From positions 45,193,447 through 45,257,446 of the forward strand of contig OY365809.1 of the NCBI GenBank assembly GCA_959347315.1: a stretch of DNA of 64,000 bases. The letters are read 5' to 3'. The notes under the pieces are model-generated. The model was given only the letters and a program-made list of their open reading frames with translations. It was not told the DNA's origin and ran no database searches. Origin of the DNA: Bimastos eiseni. Its lineage: Eukaryota; Annelida; Clitellata; Crassiclitellata; Lumbricidae. The translations under genes were made by a program, and so were the position numbers. Below are positions 24,145-64,000 of the stretch, in pieces (position 1 is the first letter of the stretch; every line of letters begins with the position of its first letter).

Positions 24145-24225
24145 TGACACTGTGTGATAACAAGGATCGTTGGCGTCGCCCTCCTCCTTTATCCAGGCTT
24201 TGGACTGGCACCGCCAGAGTGCGAG
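24145..24225 (-). mobile_element. Dispersed retroposon tail copy
   Basis: gacactgtgtgataacaagg, cgttggcgtcgccctcctcc, then tttatccaggctttggac and tggcacc. Confidence 0.6.
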
Positions 24226-24490
24226 CAGTGGAGGAGTTCCACCTGTATGGGTGTTCTGTTTACGAGAGAGTGACTAGACAGGAAGTGACGCGTTATTAGA
24301 TTCCGGATGCCATGGGCAACCACCAGTTTGAACCTCAACTCTAAGACTCTTCGATTAAGGTTGCGTTGATTTCAGACCACGTGATATGTTACGTTTCGGT
24401 GAAGACAGAAGCTCTGAGAATATATTATCTGAAACATGAATCGCTTGTTATATGGATAACTGATTGACAGGTCACGACACTCACGACAAC

Positions 24491-24492
<2 letters not shown>

Positions 24493-24533
<41 letters not shown>
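24493..24533. repeat. (AT)n microsatellite
   Basis: About 41 bases of AT dinucleotide. Confidence 0.93.
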
Positions 24534-24537
<4 letters not shown>

Positions 24538-24917
24538 CGAAATGTATTATGTATATATTTATACACATTTGCCTGTGCAGAGGTCTTCACCCGCTAAATT
24601 TTTTAAGTGTTCGGCCGTAGAAGTAACATTTTTGTGAGTATAGCGGCCAAACAGTTGGCCACAGAAGAGTTTTCGTTTTCAAATGCATGTATGTAGAAAT
24701 CCGGCGGCACCCCTGTTGGATGAGAAATTTGGCTTTGTGGGCGTTGACCTTGGATGGAGAGAGAGAAGGGGGTTAGGATTGAGTAATGATTGACGTTCAA
24801 TTGATGTTGATCACCCTTTTAGATCTCTCAGAATGGATTGCGAACGGTGAGTAAAGTCTACGGAATCTTCTTTCTTCTGCATGCTATGTACACGATACTC
24901 TCAGGACCTCTCAGTGG

Positions 24918-24958
24918 CATGGCTTCAGTATGGCTTCAGTATGGCTTCAGTATGGCTG
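24918..24958. repeat. 12-bp short tandem (atggcttcagt)
   Basis: Three to four copies of tatggcttcag. Confidence 0.85.
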
Positions 24959-25119
24959 CATTGAAAGTCTCCCTACGTCGTGCTATGTGTCTCCTCGTCT
25001 AGACTGTTTGGCATGCTGTGCGTCTCTCTGTGTGTCTTGTTGGCTGTTCTTTGACAGGTCTCTCCAGATGTTTCTATGCTTGCTGTGACGTTTGCAGGTG
25101 TGTTCACATATTATTAGGT

Positions 25120-25200
25120 TCACATTGATCGATTGATTGATCGATTGATCAATCGATTGATTGAGTGATGGATCGATTGATCGATCGATTGATTGATTGG
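25120..25200. repeat. GATT/GATC array
   Basis: gattgattgatcgattgatc units. Confidence 0.85.
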
Positions 25201-25412
25201 TATGTGCATATGAATGTTTGTCTGCCATTGTATCTTTGTATGTATGTATGGATGAATTTGCATATGTAATGTAATGTAATGTTACCAAGCATATATTTTT
25301 ATATCCTTTCTTGTTGCCTACTCATGTTGGCTCAAGCATGTCTGCGTATTAATATTTATGTTTAACCATAACCATAATATTTGTTGTTTCAATAGCCACA
25401 ATACAACAATGA

Positions 25413-25535
25413 TGTATGTATGTATGTATGTATGTATGTATGTATGTATGTATGTATGTATGTATGTATGTATGTATGTATGTATGTATGTATGTACGTA
25501 CGTACGTACGTACGTACGTACGTACGTACGTACGT
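25413..25535. repeat. Compound (GTAT)n-(GTAC)n microsatellite
   Basis: Pure GTAT to about 25492, then an abrupt and pure change to GTAC until 25535. Confidence 0.96.
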
Positions 25536-25744
25536 GTATAAGTGACCGGCGCTTTGTGGAATAAAGTCTCCATAATAAGAACCAGGATGTTTGGTTCCCT
25601 TTCTTTCGGTGCTAGGCCAGATGGGGGAGGGGTGTGGGGTGGACTAGGCAGTGGTTGTATCCGAGTGGGTTGTACGTGATGTGGTCACAATGGGAATTCG
25701 TTCTTGGTTAGTAAGTGGCACGTGATTGTTGACTGAATTGCATG

Positions 25745-26140
25745 CAGAAGGAGGAGGAAGAGGAGGAGAAATGTTGAAGGGAAGTATGAAGGAGGAGCAG
25801 GAGAGGGAGGAGGAAGAAATCAGGTGGATGAATGATGCGGAGAGGAAGGAAGGAGTGGGTGATGGATGGAGGTGGAAGGAGGGGTGGTAGGAGGAAAATT
25901 GGGAGGCAAGAAAGGGGCGATGATGGAGGAGGTAGCAGTATTGGGTGTGGTAGGAGATGGATGTAGGTGGATGGTGGAAAGAAGAGGAAGGAGGAAACTG
26001 AAGAAAGAGGAAGAGGGAGTGGAAGGAGGCGTTGGACGCAGACCGACGTGGAGGAGAGAGGATAGCGAGATGGAGGAGGAGGAGGAAGAAACGGAAACAG
26101 AGGAGAGGTGGAATAAGGAAGAAGATTATTTGGAATATGA
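25745..26140. repeat. GGA-rich purine tract
   Basis: aggaggaagaggaggag-like sequence, almost free of pyrimidines in blocks; an open frame across it is low complexity. Confidence 0.85.
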
Positions 26141-26159
26141 GAATGTGAATAGTAGTTCC

Positions 26160-26720
26160 AACTTTACGACTTACCTGAAATTTTCAAAGATTTACCTAAG
26201 TTAAAAGATTTTTTTGAAATTATGAGATCTTTGGAATATTCGAAGATTTTCCTGAAATTCTGAGAATTAACTAAATTTAGGAGATTTATCTATAATTGGG
26301 AGATTTACATGAATTCATAGATATATATGAAATTCACAGATTTATCTGAAATTCAAAGATTGTTAAAATGATTGAAAGTTAGAAGATTTTTCAGAAATTA
26401 AGAGATCTATGGAAAATTTGAAGATTTTCCGGAAATTCTGAGAATTACCTGAAATTAGGAGATTTATCTATAATTCAGAGATTTTCGTGAATTCAGAGAT
26501 TTACCTGAAATTAACAGATTTATCTGAAATTCGGAAATTTACCTGAAATTCAAAGATATTTATGAAATTAGGAGATCGTTGGGAAATTTAAAGCTTTACC
26601 TGACAATCTGGGAAATACTTATAATTCCGAGATTTATATGAAATTCGGAGATTTACCCGAAATTCGGTAATTCAACTGAAATTCAGAGATTTTCCTGAAA
26701 TTTGGAGATTTTCCTTTAGA
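26160..26720. repeat. Degenerate minisatellite (gaaattcagagatttacct)
   Basis: About 30 diverged units of 18-20 bases built on agatttacctgaaattc. Unit boundaries drift, which suggests an old array. Confidence 0.88.
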
Positions 26721-27194
26721 TTACATTGCGTGACGTTGCCTGGCATCGCATGCGAAGTATTGTACAGTACATGTTACGTATCACAACATTGTGTGATGTT
26801 GAGTGTATCACATGATTTGACATTGCATTACGTTAAATGCCTGCGTTGCATGATTACAAATAGATTGCATGACATGTTTAATGCTTTCTTACATTTCTTG
26901 GACTTTCGAGTGACATTTATTCCAATGCATGGCAAAGACGTGGGTGGGTCAATTTCGTGTCATGATGGGGTGAGTGTATCAGTGGTGCTGTGATTGGGTG
27001 TTGGTAGTTGCTCAGAGAGTCTCCCTAAGAAATTTCAAATGATGAATAGGAAGATGTTAGATCAAATGGCAGTTGGCCTAGCTGTAATCTGGTGTATATG
27101 TGTGTGTGGTTATGTCTTTGGGTTTATATGTGTGTTATAATACTGTTATTAGCATTGGTACTGTTATTGGTACTGTTTGTATCTGTGTATATGT

Positions 27195-27203
27195 ATGTTT
27201 GTG

Positions 27204-27235
<32 letters not shown>

Positions 27236-27260
27236 TGTATGTATGTATGTATGTATGTTA
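27195..27260. repeat. (TATG)n microsatellite
   Basis: About 16 clean units. Confidence 0.93.
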
Positions 27261-27499
27261 GTTTGGACTTGTCTTGTGAAGCCTTTTAATAAACTCCCAA
27301 AGGTGCTAAGAGACAGATTATTATTATTATCACCTGTGGCTTTGGAACATATTTATTATCCTCTGATTGCTAATTAAAATTTAATAATGAGCAAAAAGAG
27401 GGAATATGCTGAATGCTAAGGAGAATGTCGGGGTGAGGGTTGCTAGCAACTGGTGGAAAATAATAATTAAAGATATTGGAGAATTTAATTGGAAAAAAC

Positions 27500-27611
27500 T
27501 ACACCTGTGGATGTGATAAAAAGCCTTCCGTAATAAAATAGTAAGGCTTGGGATTGGTGGGTTGTGTCAAGATGTTTAAGTTAGAAAGCAAATATATTGA
27601 GTAGATGACCT
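27500..27611 (+). repeat. 112-bp duplicate, left of gap
   Basis: It starts tacacctgtggatgtg and ends gtagatgacct, identical to 27812-27923. Confidence 0.95.
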
Positions 27612-27811
27612 NNNNNNNNNNNNNNNNNNNNNNNNNNNNNNNNNNNNNNNNNNNNNNNNNNNNNNNNNNNNNNNNNNNNNNNNNNNNNNNNNNNNNNNNN
27701 NNNNNNNNNNNNNNNNNNNNNNNNNNNNNNNNNNNNNNNNNNNNNNNNNNNNNNNNNNNNNNNNNNNNNNNNNNNNNNNNNNNNNNNNNNNNNNNNNNNN
27801 NNNNNNNNNNN
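27612..27811. other. Assembly gap, exactly 200 N
   Basis: Unknown sequence of conventional length; the true size need not be 200. Confidence 0.99.
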
Positions 27812-27923
27812 TACACCTGTGGATGTGATAAAAAGCCTTCCGTAATAAAATAGTAAGGCTTGGGATTGGTGGGTTGTGTCAAGATGTTTAAGTTAGAAAG
27901 CAAATATATTGAGTAGATGACCT
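27812..27923 (+). repeat. 112-bp duplicate, right of gap
   Basis: An exact second copy of 27500-27611. Confidence 0.95.
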
Positions 27924-28214
27924 TTTACGGGTGTTATATTAATTATCAAAATAAAATTAACAGTGAGTTAGATGATCATTTTAGTTTGTGTGGATTTAGG
28001 TATTATGAGATATTGAATCTATAAATGCCTGTATGATATAATCGGATGTAGGGTATGATGAAAACATATCCATACTCTCCACTTCTGTTACCTGTTACCG
28101 TTTTAAATGCGAGATATCGTCTGAACAGATCTTTTTAATTTAAACGTTTTTGTTGTATGTATATTGTCTGAAAGTTTAAAAATCGCCTGAATATATCTGA
28201 ATATTATTATAAAT

Positions 28215-28495
28215 ATTTTCATATCATATAAAAAGAGCTGTGAGTCATTTGTAATTTCTGTAAATGGTCTGAAAATATGTCTATATTACTTGAAATATCT
28301 TCACTAGTATGCAAACACCTGTAAACCATTTTAAATATCTGCATAACCAAGGAAAAAATCTTTAAATCATTTGAAATATCTTCATATTGTATGAAAATAT
28401 ATATGTGAATCATTGAAATATCTTCATATTGTATGAAAATATCTGTGAACCATTTGAAATATCTTCGTATTCTATAAAAAAACCTGTAAATCATA
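28215..28495. repeat. Roughly 41-46-bp minisatellite before exon a
   Basis: Six or seven diverged units built on catttgaaatatcttcatat. It ends about 45 bases upstream of the first visible PLCB4 acceptor. Confidence 0.85.
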
Positions 28496-28542
28496 TGATA
28501 ATAGCCGTTAATATGATCACGTGTGTTGTTTTTCCATGTTAG

Positions 28543-58920
<30,378 letters not shown>

Positions 58921-59430
58921 GTGTCATCTAAGTCATCTTGCATCATCCGAATCGTCAAATCGTTTTCTCTCGCTTCTGGCTTGTTGCTGTCGTCAACAAG
59001 ACACAACGGTCTTTTCCCGCATTGCCGCATCTCTTTCCGGCTTTCCTCGATCTATCCCCAGTCACAAGCGCAGAGCGAGCAAGGTGAGGACATGGCTGTG
59101 CTGGACGAGAACGGGGCTTAGCTCCAACCAGCACATCTGTGCAACATGCAGAAAAAATCTGTTTAAATCTGTACATAGTTTCATCTTAGCTTTTACTATT
59201 TCTTTTGCACGAGACTTAGTGTGTTGAAGATGCTTTCTTTTCTCGAGCCAGTATGTGATCCGAGTCAGAAGATAAAACGATGTTTGGTTTCATCCCGTTC
59301 GTACATTGGTTCTTTGGTTCATACATGTTTCTAACGTTTGAGCAAAATATTGCTGTGTACAAAGACATTGGATGTCTGTTAAAAAAACTGAATTAAAATG
59401 ATGTTGGATTGAATTTCTTTTAAAAAACTG
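58921..59430 (+). other. PLCB4: Probable PLCB4 3' UTR
   Basis: This is sequence after the stop without a further recognisable exon. An ATTAAA at 59392-59397 is the nearest plausible poly(A) signal. I saw no AATAAA between 58921 and 62000, so the true end could be later. Confidence 0.4.
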
Positions 59431-61700
59431 AATTTTAATCTTACACGTATGAGTTTGAATTTATGTACGCAGTCTTGAATTGATATTCCTATTGGTATTT
59501 ATAAATTTAACTTCTAATGTATTTGATATTTTAATTTATGCTAAATGTATGGTGCCTAAAAAGTAAAAGTTTCAAATTTCTTATGCAAGTAACTGTCAAA
59601 TGAAATTCATAGATATGGTTTTCATATTGTATAAGTTATGATTTGCGCATGTTACGATATTTTTTAATCGAAATTCATTAGCATAGCTACTAAGTTTAAT
59701 TTATTCGCATAATTATCGGTCCTTGCGATCATAATATTATGTTTATGTTTAGCAAACGATGGTGGGTTTATCGTTGTTTCTTGTGCCTCTCTTCTCCAGT
59801 CTTCATTAGATCATTAACGATTGCAGAGATTTCTGAAACATTGTTTAGACGTTTACAGTCTTCGATAAATAGTCGTTTTTGCAAGACTGATGGAAAGCAC
59901 ATTGGTTTCACATTCTATTCATGGTTCAATGGTTCTTTCATTTTTTTTTCAGTTCTGTGGACAAATAATTATACTGTTTTGTACTGATTAAGCTTTTCCC
60001 TAAAGTGGGCATACAATCCCTTGGAAACTATTATTTTTATTAATATGTTTATGTTAACAACTGTTAACTATTATTAGGGTTAAATGTATTGTTTTTATTC
60101 TTATTAGGGTGATTTATAGGTTTAATATTTGCATTTTCAATTGCATATTTATTAAGTTGATTAGTCTTAAATTTGCTACTAATAAGTTTAGTAATATTGT
60201 CAGTTTGTTTAGTTGGTGTATTAGGATTATTATGAAACTATTGCAGTGATTATTTGCTTTATCAGAGTCATTATTATTTTAATATTTTAATTGCTTTTAT
60301 TATTTGCCAATTTGTCAGTAGGCCTATATAATGCACGAACCTTGGTGACTGAGAAAGATTTGATGCATTAATCTGGTATTTTGTCCTGACTTATAGGTTT
60401 AAACTCTGTGAACTTGCTTTTAATCTAATTTTAAACTTGTTTCAAACAGTCTTTGTGTTACTACAAATGTTAGTATTATGGTTTTGTGATGTTTTGATTC
60501 AAGACTAAACATGACGTCGTCGTGCCAGAAGTCAACCTTTGTCATTTTCTCTAAACGCTTTTGCGCCTTGTATATCGGATTTTGTGTGGATGTCAAATGT
60601 TAGACACGATCGGCCAGGGTGTATTTTTTTACACAGCTAAGTTGTTGAGACAGTGGCTTTGAAGCAGCTTTTCATTAACGTCAAGTGCATTGAGCGTCAT
60701 AACCACACAATTTCAGTCATTACAGTAAATGATATTAAGTCAGAAATGCATTATTGTGTTGGAGATCAGCTGTGTCAGAATTATGTTAATAACTGAGGAA
60801 TTGTACCACAGTTACGATTGGTCAATGCTCACTGTGTAGAACCCTTTCTTGTGTTGTTTTTTTTGCCCTGCTTTCAGTTGCAATTTTTTTCAGTGTTGAA
60901 CAGAATTACGTTACAGAGTAATTAATTAATATTGTGGGTGGCTACATTTCAGTTGTAGAAAACTATTGGCGTAATTGTTGTACAATTGACTAACATAAGA
61001 CTTATTATTTCTGTTGTTTTGATTTTGTACTCTCAAGGTTAGTTAAAATAATGTCCTGAGACAATAATTGAATTATATTATTATTATTATTATTGCTATT
61101 ATTGTTGTTATTATTATGATCCTCACGAATTAAAAATTATCTGGAGGATAAAAATATATTGGATATCTGGAATGCATCAACATTCGTTAGAGTAAATTTA
61201 TTATTTTTGCCTAAGGTAGACACGATCCCTCAGGATTATAGACATTAGGAAGCATTGTTCTGAAACGACTAGTCTTTGCACAAGGTATTATTTTATTATT
61301 ATTTTGATTCGGTGAGCATGTCGTTAATTTTGTAGACCTGGCTTGTCAATTTTCTTCAAGTGCTGGACATTTTAAAAGTTCAGATTACTTGAATTAATGA
61401 TTGTACACAGAAGTCATCAACTCTAACATAATAGCTGTGGGCCCTATAACAGGTCGCCAAGTTTAATGTCCTTTATATTGTGACCTCATAGCTACCTCGC
61501 TGTAGTGCAATAACTGGTCATTTCTGTCCGTTTAAGATTACGACTGTTTTGAATTGGACTTCGACTCGAAAGCGACTCCACTGCATGCTTTACCATTTGA
61601 TAAAGATGATAGGGTTAGTCCCTTTGACATTAGAAAGTGTTTGGTGTGTTGTATCTTGGTTTGATTTGAGGTCTTTGGTTTCTTCTGGGTGTTTTACTGC
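59430..61700. other. AT-rich downstream region, no gene
   Basis: Sequence with few simple repeats (a small ATT run at 61078-61115) and no coding match. Part may be 3' UTR of PLCB4. Confidence 0.5.
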
Positions 61701-62630
61701 ACACAAGTTTATTTTTATAGCGCTATAATTTTCGGATCATAATCTCAGTCATGTGATCTTATTTGTGTAACGTTTATCGGCTTCTGTAATCGGAGACAGG
61801 TCTTGATGAGTTGAATTCTTTTGGGGGTTGGGTGATCCACGCATAGCGACTCTATTGGGGGCCAGTACCCCCACTAACTGAGTTTGTGACCCCAACCGCT
61901 GGCCCCTCCAAATTTTACGACATTCAACTGGCCCCTCTGTCAGGTTCCCAGGTCCCTACGCGGCCGAGCCTCGGCTAGAGAAATCCAGGGCTGCCACTGG
62001 GTGGGTGGGTGATGTGATGAGGTCCAGTTCTTGGTCTTTACCAGGTCTTAACTTCCTGTACTGTAAAACATGGTCTGATTGTGAATCTGACAATGAAGGC
62101 CATAGTCGCAGTGACTTTATTTTGGTGTTAAGCGGATGTTGCTCACCAGTGTTTGGTAATCTTGCTATACGAGGTCCTCACTGTTCTGAGGCCCATATCG
62201 GGGTATAATTATGCTAGCATGGCAAAGAGTGTTTTCTGCTTTTTTAAATGCTTATCTTTTCAATTGTGCTTTAAATATTTTAATGACCGGTGGGCGCTGG
62301 TTAAAATATGACCAGTATCAGAGGCAGAAACTATGAGGGAACCCCACATTTTACATGTGGATGAAGATACCTGTTTTCCGATGTTTGTACTTTCTAAGTG
62401 GAATTGTGTCCATTGTTTGACTGACATTTGTTCAAATAGTTTTTTTAATCTCCGACCTGTGCCCCCACGTTTTCGAAAACCCCGTACCAATCTCCACCAT
62501 TGACCAATAATGGTTAGAATTTAGCCAATCCTGGCAAAAACGTGAACTATGCTGGTTGAAATGACTCGATAACGAATCGTGAATATCACGCCACCAGTGA
62601 GGCTTTATGTGTTTAATCTTCGTTTTATGA
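61700..62630. other. Intergenic, possible old DNA-transposon debris
   Basis: The segment ggggccagtacccccactaa (61858) and ctggcccctccaaattt have repeat-like character. Two overlapping - strand frames (62260-62490 and 62432-62659) have no similarity I recognise. Confidence 0.35.
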
Positions 62631-62635
62631 ACCAA

Positions 62636-62671
62636 GTACCCGGATGAATGACAAGCCATTCATCCGGGTAC
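62636..62671. repeat. Perfect 15-bp hairpin
   Basis: gtacccggatgaatg, six-base loop acaagc, then cattcatccgggtac. All 15 pairs match. Confidence 0.9.
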
Positions 62672-63094
62672 ATGTGGAAGTACTGTTAAGTGTAATAACC
62701 TCATTGTCAGCGTTTGCATGTCGCGGTTTTTTCATGTTGGTTAATGGTTGGCGAACCACGCGCGCGGAGGTTCAAGGCAGAGGCATTATAGCCGGCTATC
62801 TAAGTCTCCATGGAGCCTAGTTATTGGCTCCTTGGTGGGATGGCTCGCAATCGAAACGGTGACCTTTAGATCTTTGCCTGCGAGTTCGTGTCTGTGGTTT
62901 ACGGATTCTTTGACTGTCGTTGGGTTTGTTAAGAGTATTAATATGGTCTGCTGTTACTGCTAGTCTGCTGGACTGAACTCTATTTCATATGAGAATCGGT
63001 TATTTAATTGCCTGTCCATTTCAGTCTACTTTGTTCTGAAGATTAAAAGAATTTCTTGAACAGTCCTCTCACGGTTTGATATTTCCCCGCTCCC

Positions 63095-63160
63095 TATGTC
63101 CGTCCGTCCGTCCGTCCGTTTGTCTGTCTCTCGCTGCGACGCTTTCTCTGTCTGTCTGTC
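63095..63160. repeat. (GTCC)n/(TGTC)n
   Basis: gtccgtccgtccgtccgtcc passing into tgtctgtctgtctc. Confidence 0.9.
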
Positions 63161-63384
63161 TCTTTCGGTGTGTCTTCAGTATTCTTCGAAGGCGCTAAGA
63201 CTATGCCAGTCTGTAATCCAAGAATAGTTAGGCCTATGGTCTACAATACACGCGTCAATGTATATTAATTCATGTAGATCTATTAACGTAGTTCTTGGAT
63301 GTTTGCATTCAAAGAACTACTTAATATTCTATTTACGATTACGATTGGCCCACGCATTGAGACATTCTATAGAACGACACGCAA

Positions 63385-63585
63385 TCATTCATTCAAACAT
63401 TTATATGGCGCCCTTTCTAGATAATTGCTCAGAAACGCTCCCAATCCCAGCGGACGATTTAGAGAAGCCCTGGAGAAAGACCATTCTAAACCCTACGTGT
63501 AGGCTACATCAGAATGCGCTGTTTTACATAGCTGATGTACTACGGGCAAATGGAACCACAAGAGCCCTCGCTCGGTAGAACGACT
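63385..63585 (-). mobile_element. LINE/SINE tail and body
   Basis: aaacatttatatggcgccct is the tail on the - strand, followed by sequence with repeat-like character. An open frame across it has no recognisable product. Confidence 0.5.
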
Positions 63586-63924
63586 ACGCCTATATTGGAT
63601 TCAAAATTTAAATTGGGGCGACATCTATGTTCGAGAGTAAAACGTGTACACGGAAGTTTCTCGAGTAATCATTCTTCTAATGTAGATTCCTTATGATGCA
63701 GTAATACACTGAGGGTTAGTCAGCATTGAGGTTAGCATCAACATAAACTACGAGCATCAAATTAGACACCTTTAATAAGATACGCTCACGTGTAATAAGT
63801 AATATAATCGTTACAGATGATAAAATCGCCTTATAGCTGTATTGCATGTATGTCACCTTCGCCCCTATCTAACTCAGTTGTAAGGAGTACACTGACCACA
63901 CGCACTGTCGGTGTGAAGATGAGA

Positions 63925-63995
63925 CGGTGTGGGAGAGGATTGGCCACCCGCCCTTGTATGCAGAGGCCAAGAAAGAGAAGACTTATTAACACACT
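63925..63995 (+). repeat. Dispersed repeat, gaggccaag family
   Basis: gagaggattggccacccgcc then cttgtatgcagaggccaaga; the clearest copy, running towards the window end. Confidence 0.55.
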
Positions 63996-64000
63996 TCGTG

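Noticed and set aside
24834..24848. ATG with strong donor (MDCER then gtgagt) as PLCB4 exon 1
   Set aside because: Neither residues nor phase fit the PLCB4 N-terminus or the phase-0 acceptor of exon a.
62260..62659. Two - strand frames as parts of a gene
   Set aside because: They overlap in different frames, have no recognisable similarity and no splice support.

Overview
This is a window of animal nuclear DNA, very probably from an invertebrate. Genes are broken into short exons by GT-AG introns, coding density is low, and simple repeats and decayed LINE ends are everywhere. The species cannot be named from the sequence. A recurring LINE/SINE tail that reads gcgctatataaat is a type I associate with marine invertebrates, but that is only a hint.

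The one host gene I can support is a phosphoinositide-specific phospholipase C of the beta-4/norpA type (PLCB4) on the + strand. I placed 31 coding exons between 28543 and 58920. Their phases agree at every junction. Together they give 3555 coding bases: 1184 residues and a TAA stop. They cover most of the PH domain, the EF-hands, the catalytic X and Y boxes with all six expected active-site residues, the C2 domain, the coiled-coil C-terminal domain and a C-terminal PDZ-ligand-like TVI. The first coding exon (about 25-30 residues in relatives) was not found; it may lie upstream, between 1 and 28542, or in the 200-N gap.

Layout. 1-6350: LINE 3' ends, a hAT-like non-autonomous DNA transposon (4094-5477) and a decayed RTE-like reverse transcriptase on the - strand. 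6350-28540: no recognisable host gene; long tetranucleotide and trinucleotide arrays, a 12-bp minisatellite, GGTC/GGTG arrays, LINE fragments (reverse-transcriptase C-termini and one endonuclease N-terminus) and an assembly gap flanked by a false-looking 112-bp duplication. 28543-58920: PLCB4, whose introns hold minisatellites that often start at or stop beside a splice site, plus LINE tails lying 20-50 bp upstream of acceptors. 58921-64000: probable 3' UTR, then AT-rich intergenic DNA with one perfect hairpin and more repeat debris.

The most unusual signals are a 28-bp minisatellite that copies the exon/intron donor junction of one PLCB4 exon, a 15-bp minisatellite with a 375-bp higher-order period filling one intron, a likely GC-AG intron in the X/Y linker, tRNA-like SINEs whose B box runs into (TCC)n arrays, and a family of LINE insertions next to splice acceptors. 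I did not find a new multi-gene system.
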